The notes under the pieces are model-generated. The model worked only from the letters and a program-made list of their open reading frames with translations, was not told where the DNA came from and ran no database searches. A stretch of 64,000 nucleotides of DNA from Primula veris (taxonomy: Eukaryota > Streptophyta > Magnoliopsida > Ericales > Primulaceae): NCBI GenBank assembly GCA_963682055.1, contig OY821743.1, positions 16,899,566-16,963,565 on the forward strand, read 5' to 3'. A program made the translations under genes and the position numbers. Below are positions 59,880 to 64,000 of the stretch, in pieces. The stretch's first letter is position 1. Each line of letters starts with the position of its first letter.

Positions 59880-59958
59880 TTTTTATTTTATTAATGTTTG
59901 GTTTTGGTTTTGTTTTACTTTTTATTGAGAAAAATGAAAAGAAGGGTTTTAGGTTAAG

Positions 59959-59965
59959 ATATATA
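59959..59965 (-). promoter_or_regulatory. Candidate TATA box of the AAA-ATPase gene
   Basis: TATATAT on the minus strand lies about 80 nt upstream of the start codon, giving a leader of roughly 50 nt. No other promoter signal is obvious. Confidence 0.5.
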
Positions 59966-61003
59966 GGGTTTTAAATACCACTACTACCGGAGTTTTGCTT
60001 GGAAGAGGGGGTTTGGTTCCTCATACATGGAATTGTTAACTATTGTATTGTCTGTGATGCACCGTTCTATTTTTTATACAAATTAATGATAACAATTATA
60101 AAAAAGAAATTTATATATTTTGACAAAAACTTTAAAAATTAGTGTTTCTGTACCTTTCATTTACTAAAAATAACCTTTTAGCCTATGCATTTTAAAGTTT
60201 TTGGTTTCCTCGTTGAGTTATAAAATACTCAATCCGTTCATAAATAAATGTCCACTATTACATATTTGGCTGTCCCAAAATAAGTGTGTCCGTTTTCCTA
60301 ATTTATCAATAAAAAAATAATAAAAATACTATAATATCCCCAAATATTGCAATGAATACATTTCAAAAATTTAGAATAATAATTATTTAATTTAAATTAT
60401 GATTATATTTGTAATTTTCTAATACACTTAATAATAGCTCTTAATATTTACCGAAATACATGAAAAACACTTAGAAATGGACGGAGTGAGCAGTAATGAG
60501 TGTATGGGGCAGTACATACACCTAATTACTTGGATTTGGGCTATGAATATGTGCTTTTGTTTTTTAATGGGATTAGAAATAAATTTATATTGTAAAGTGA
60601 TACAATGTATGTAAATTCAAATTCATGAATAAAATAAAGGATGTTATTGAATATTCATACACATAAAAAAACAAAAAAAAATAAAGGTTTTATAGTTATT
60701 TTAGTTTTAGACACACAATCACTAATTATAATACCCTATATAGATGGTATTATGCCAATTGGTGCGATTTGATGTTCAATTGGGATTTCATATTCCAAGC
60801 TAATTTGTCTATCAAAAACAACGATTCCAGAGTAATCGGATTTATTCAATTTTATTTTTTTAATCACGTAAACAAATATGGCATAATAATAACTTTTTTT
60901 TTATTACGTAAGTAAGCAAATCATAAACTAATAACTATGTATATATAAGATATGAATATGAGCTGCACTTATTGTACTACATTTTTTCTTTTAAAACGCG
61001 TGA
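59966..61003. other. Interval upstream of the AAA-ATPase gene
   Basis: No gene seen. It contains a Stowaway-like MITE (60226-60495) and AT-rich sequence up to the palindrome cluster. Confidence 0.6.
60226..60495. mobile_element. Stowaway-like MITE
   Basis: The left end TACTCAATCCGTTCATAAAT and the complement of the right end TACTGCTCACTCCGTCCATT are imperfect TIRs with TA at both boundaries. An internal secondary match (AAGTGTGTCCGTTTTCC) is present. It is non-coding. Confidence 0.75.
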
Positions 61004-61064
61004 ACCGTAGATTAAATCTACGGTTTACAGTGGATCACTGTAAACCATAGATTTAATCTACGGT
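61004..61064. repeat. 61-bp palindrome built of nested palindromes
   Basis: The whole segment is self-complementary about a central GAT with one mismatch. Each flank is itself a palindrome (ACCGTAGATT-A-AATCTACGGT and its near copy), and the centre is TTTACAGTG-GAT-CACTGTAAA. The DNA could extrude a branched cruciform. Confidence 0.93.
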
Positions 61065-61066
61065 CT

Positions 61067-61090
61067 GTGTAATTTCTGCAGAAATTACAC
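61067..61090. repeat. Perfect 24-bp palindrome and trailing repeats
   Basis: GTGTAATTTCTG is followed directly by its complement. The half-site then recurs as AATTACACAGTCAGTCC, AATTACACAGTCAGTCC and AATTACACAGCAGGTCC to about 61155, three tandem units of roughly 27-30 bp. Confidence 0.93.
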
Positions 61091-61370
61091 AGTCAGTCCC
61101 TGCTTTTCAGAATTACACAGTCAGTCCATGTGCCAAAATTACACAGCAGGTCCCTGAAAAACAGAAACTTACGTTTTTTTTTAAAAAAAACATTTTTTAT
61201 ACTACATTCTCTCTCTTTCTCTCAAAAACCCCCAATTTTCAACCCAAAAAATCACCCAAATCAATCAACCACATTAACTATCAAATTTATTAACAAAAAA
61301 CCCCAAATCATCAATCAAACTTATCCATAATTGAAGGTATATCTTTTATTCTCTAATTTATTATTTATTT

Positions 61371-61682
61371 TGTGTAATTTCTATTTGTAAAATAGGAAAA
61401 AATATATAAAATATGCAAATCCATAATTCACTTAGCTATATATAATTGTTTGTTGTTTGTTTATATTAATTATAGAAATTATAATAATTGTTGATATTTG
61501 TCCCATTTTTGCATGTTTTTTTTTTGTGTGTAATTTCAATTTGTAAAATAGGAAAAAATATATAAAATATGCAAAACCATAATTCACTTAGCTATATATA
61601 ATGGTTTGTTGTTTGTTTATATTAATTATAGAAATTATAATAATTGTTGATATTTGTCCCATTTTTGCATGTTTTTTTTTTG
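61371..61682. repeat. 156-bp tandem duplication
   Basis: 61371-61526 and 61527-61682 are nearly identical units beginning TGTGTAATTTC and ending GCATGTTTTTTTTT. A handful of substitutions separate the copies. Confidence 0.9.
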
Positions 61683-61689
61683 TGTTTGG

Positions 61690-62330
61690 TTAATTTCAAT
61701 TGTTGATAATTGTTGATAATGTGTTTGGTTATGATTAAAAAATTGAGTTATTATTATTTGGTTTATGATTAAATGTGTGTTTGGTTATGATTAAAAAATT
61801 GAATTATTATTGTTTGGTTTATGATTAAATGTGTGTTTGGTTATGATTAAAAAATTGAATTATTATTGTTTGGTTATGATTAAAAAATTGAATTATTATT
61901 GGTTGGTTTATGATTAAATGTGTTTGGTTATGATTAAAAAATTGAATTATTATTGTTTGATTTATGATTAAATGTGTGTTTGGTTATGATTAAAAAATGG
62001 AATTATTATTGTTTGTTTATGATTAAATGTGTGTTTGGTTATGATTAAAAAATTGAGTTATTATTGTTTAGTTTATGATTAAATGTGTTTGGTTATGATT
62101 AAAAAATTGAATTATTATTGTTTGGTTTATGATTAAATGTGTGTTTGGTTATGATTAAAAAATGGAATTATTATTGTTTGTTTATGATTAAATGTGTGTT
62201 TGGTTATGATTAAAAAATTGAGTTATTATTGTTTGGTTTATGATTAAATGTGTTTGGTTATGATTAAAAAATTGAATTATTATTGTTTGGTTTATGATTA
62301 AATGTGTGTTTGGTTATCATTGTTTGGTTA
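61690..62330. repeat. ~55-bp minisatellite upstream of the plant-mobile-domain gene
   Basis: About ten or more copies of a unit made of GGTTATGATTAAAAAATTGA, ATTATTATTG and TTTGGTTTATGATTAAATGT, varying by a few bases and by TG insertions (54-56 bp). It shades into a shorter repeat to its right. Confidence 0.93.
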
Positions 62331-62510
62331 TCATTGTTTGGTTATCATTAATTGGTTATAATTGAGTTATCATTGTTTGGTTATCATTAATTGATTATCA
62401 TTAATTGGTTATCATTGAGTTATCATTGTTTGGTTATCATTAATTGGTTATTAATTGGTTATGTTATCATTTTTTGGTTATCATTAATTGAGTTATATTT
62501 GGTTATCATA
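62290..62510. repeat. TTGGTTATCATT short tandem repeat
   Basis: About fifteen irregular copies of TTGGTTATCATTAA / TTTGGTTATCATTG run to within a few bases of the plant-mobile-domain ATG. They therefore occupy what should be the gene's 5' UTR or core promoter. Confidence 0.85.
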
Positions 62511-62515
62511 GTTAG

Positions 62516-64000
62516 GATGGCAGACCCAGGTCCATATATTAAAGGCAGGTTGGGTATTTTACGACAGACCGGTCACATTTCTAATCAGACTTGGGATGCT
62601 GGCAGAGAAGCGGGTAGATGAGATGCCAATAAGATTAGGGTTTATAATTATAGTTGGCAGATACCGACGCCTGAAAGGGTAGTTCAGAATATCATTAGGG
62701 CTGGTTTTTTCGGTATCTACAGTATAGGTAATTATACCGTAGACCGAGGCTTGGTTACAGCCTTAGTTGATAGGTGGCGTGATGAGTCGCACACGTTCCA
62801 TTTTGTCGGTGGAGAGTTGGGGATATCTTTACAGGATGTAGAGATTATGCTTGGTCTCAGGGTTGATGGTCTTGCTGTTACCCGGTCGGAGCGGAATGAC
62901 ACGAAGGCGAGCAGGTTGGATATGATTGAGAGTTTGTTGGGTGTTAGACCTGCTGACCATGAAGTCGATAGAAACTGTTTGACAGTTACACTTGGTTGGA
63001 TGTTACACACCTTCGGTGAATTACCCCCCAACCCTACTGATGATCGTTTGCTATATCAGTCTAGGGCTGCCATGCTATTATTACTGGGGGCACATGTGTT
63101 TTCGGATAAGAGCAGTGATCAGATTCCACTCTGGCCTCTGCCATTTCTAGAGGATTTTGACACATGTGCTGAGTATAGTTGGGGATCAGCTCTTCTGGCC
63201 TGGTTAGAGGCTAATCTATGCAGGGTGGTACGTTGTAAGACAAGCGGAGTAAGCGGGGCGGTGATGTTTCTGGATATGTGGGCGATTACCAGACTACTGC
63301 CGGTTAGACCATGTGAAGAGCTGCCGGAAGATATCGAGCCACCTGCGGGCTGGCCTAGGTTCCCCCTCGGTTACAGGTATGATATTTATTTAGTTTTTGT
63401 ATTGGATTTGCGTTTTTATATTATTGTGTCATCTATCATTTACGTACCTGCCGGTTATATTTATTATTTATCGGGTTTTGTTTGTATATTACAGATGGAA
63501 GATGTGGAGGCAAACTAACGTTACGCCATATGTGTACGGACATAATGTGGTCCACATACGTGACCAGTTTGACAATATGTCGCCTGAACAGGTAAATTTT
63601 AACTTTCGTATTATATGTAACTTACGTATTATATGTTGTATATGTTTGCATTGGTCTTATGTTCGCACAATTTATTACTAGTATTTTTAAAACAATTGTT
63701 TTTATATTCTACTTTTGCTGATAACAGATAGTGTGGCAACCTTACGGGGATCTCAATCAGTATCCGGAATACTGCACGCGGGGTCGTCATATGTGGCATT
63801 GTTCTGTGCCTCTCATTTGTAATGAGAAGATTGAGTACCACCCCGCGGACAGGTTCATGAGACAGTTCGGTTTTGTGCAGCGGGTCCCTACATATATTTG
63901 GAAACCCAGACATGGTCACGGCAAGGATAGAAGATATGGGATTGGGCAAAAACACGACTGGCCTTTACTAACCGGAGAATTTATAGCCGTGTGGAATGAC
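62516..64000 (+). pseudogene. Plant mobile domain (MAIN-like, PP7 long-form-like) gene, one nonsense codon, 3' truncated by window
   Basis: Exons 62516-63376, 63495-63591 and 63728 to beyond 64000 join in frame by GT-AG introns. The protein starts MADPGPYIKG; TGA at 62619-62621 (AGA-TGA-GAT) interrupts it at codon 35. The same frame then continues through the plant mobile domain: RVVQNIIRAGFFGIY, LVDRWRDESHTFHFVGGELGISLQDVEIMLGL, LLLGAHVFSD, GSALLAWLEANLCRV, then RWKMWRQTN, DNMSPEQIVWQPY and PLICNEKIEYHPADRFMRQFGFVQ. Host members (MAIN, MAIL1) act in nuclear gene silencing and genome stability; many copies ride in transposons. A shorter protein from the Met at 62751 is possible. The palindromes and repeats upstream hint at a transposon-borne copy, but no element ends were identified. 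Confidence 0.85.

Noticed and set aside
61130..61330. 66-codon frame after the palindrome cluster
   Set aside because: Low-complexity Asn/Pro/Lys-rich translation of AT-rich DNA, without conserved features.

Overview
This looks like nuclear DNA from a flowering plant, most likely a eudicot. It is strongly AT-rich, genes are sparse and intron-containing (GT-AG), and transposable elements of every major plant order are nested through it. No species can be named from the sequence alone. Only three host genes look intact.

Layout. 1-3.9 kb: a minus-strand group-S1 bZIP transcription factor whose leader carries the conserved sucrose-control upstream ORF. 3.9-11.5 kb: gene-free DNA with Stowaway-type MITEs and a strong hairpin. 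11.5-19.4 kb: a nested block in which an outer miniature element holds a solo LTR (with a GC-rich minisatellite) and a 5.7-kb PIF/Harbinger element with both of its genes. 21.1-27.1 kb: an almost intact L1-type LINE with a 16-bp target duplication. 27.2-30.5 kb: a non-coding Copia-like LTR element. 31.5-38.2 kb: a Copia element with 97% identical LTRs but a ruined interior. 41.0-49.2 kb: a Ty3/gypsy chromovirus, minus strand, full-length but with many stops. 51.8-53.2 kb: a DUF247 (UPF0481) membrane protein gene. 55.6-59.9 kb: a three-exon minus-strand AAA-ATPase of the BCS1-like/HSR4 group whose first intron holds degenerate tandem copies of its own exon-1 end. 61.0-64.0 kb: a palindrome cluster, tandem repeats and a plant-mobile-domain (MAIN-like) gene with one nonsense codon, running off the window.

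How it fits together. The host genes are not obviously related; they lie between repeats. The bZIP locus has the clearest regulatory architecture: TATA box, roughly 600-nt leader, a short overlapping uORF, the 42-codon sucrose-control uORF, then the main ORF, which unusually is split by an intron inside the basic region. The transposons share one decay pattern: nonsense codons are mostly TGA or TAG, consistent with C-to-T change at methylated cytosines.
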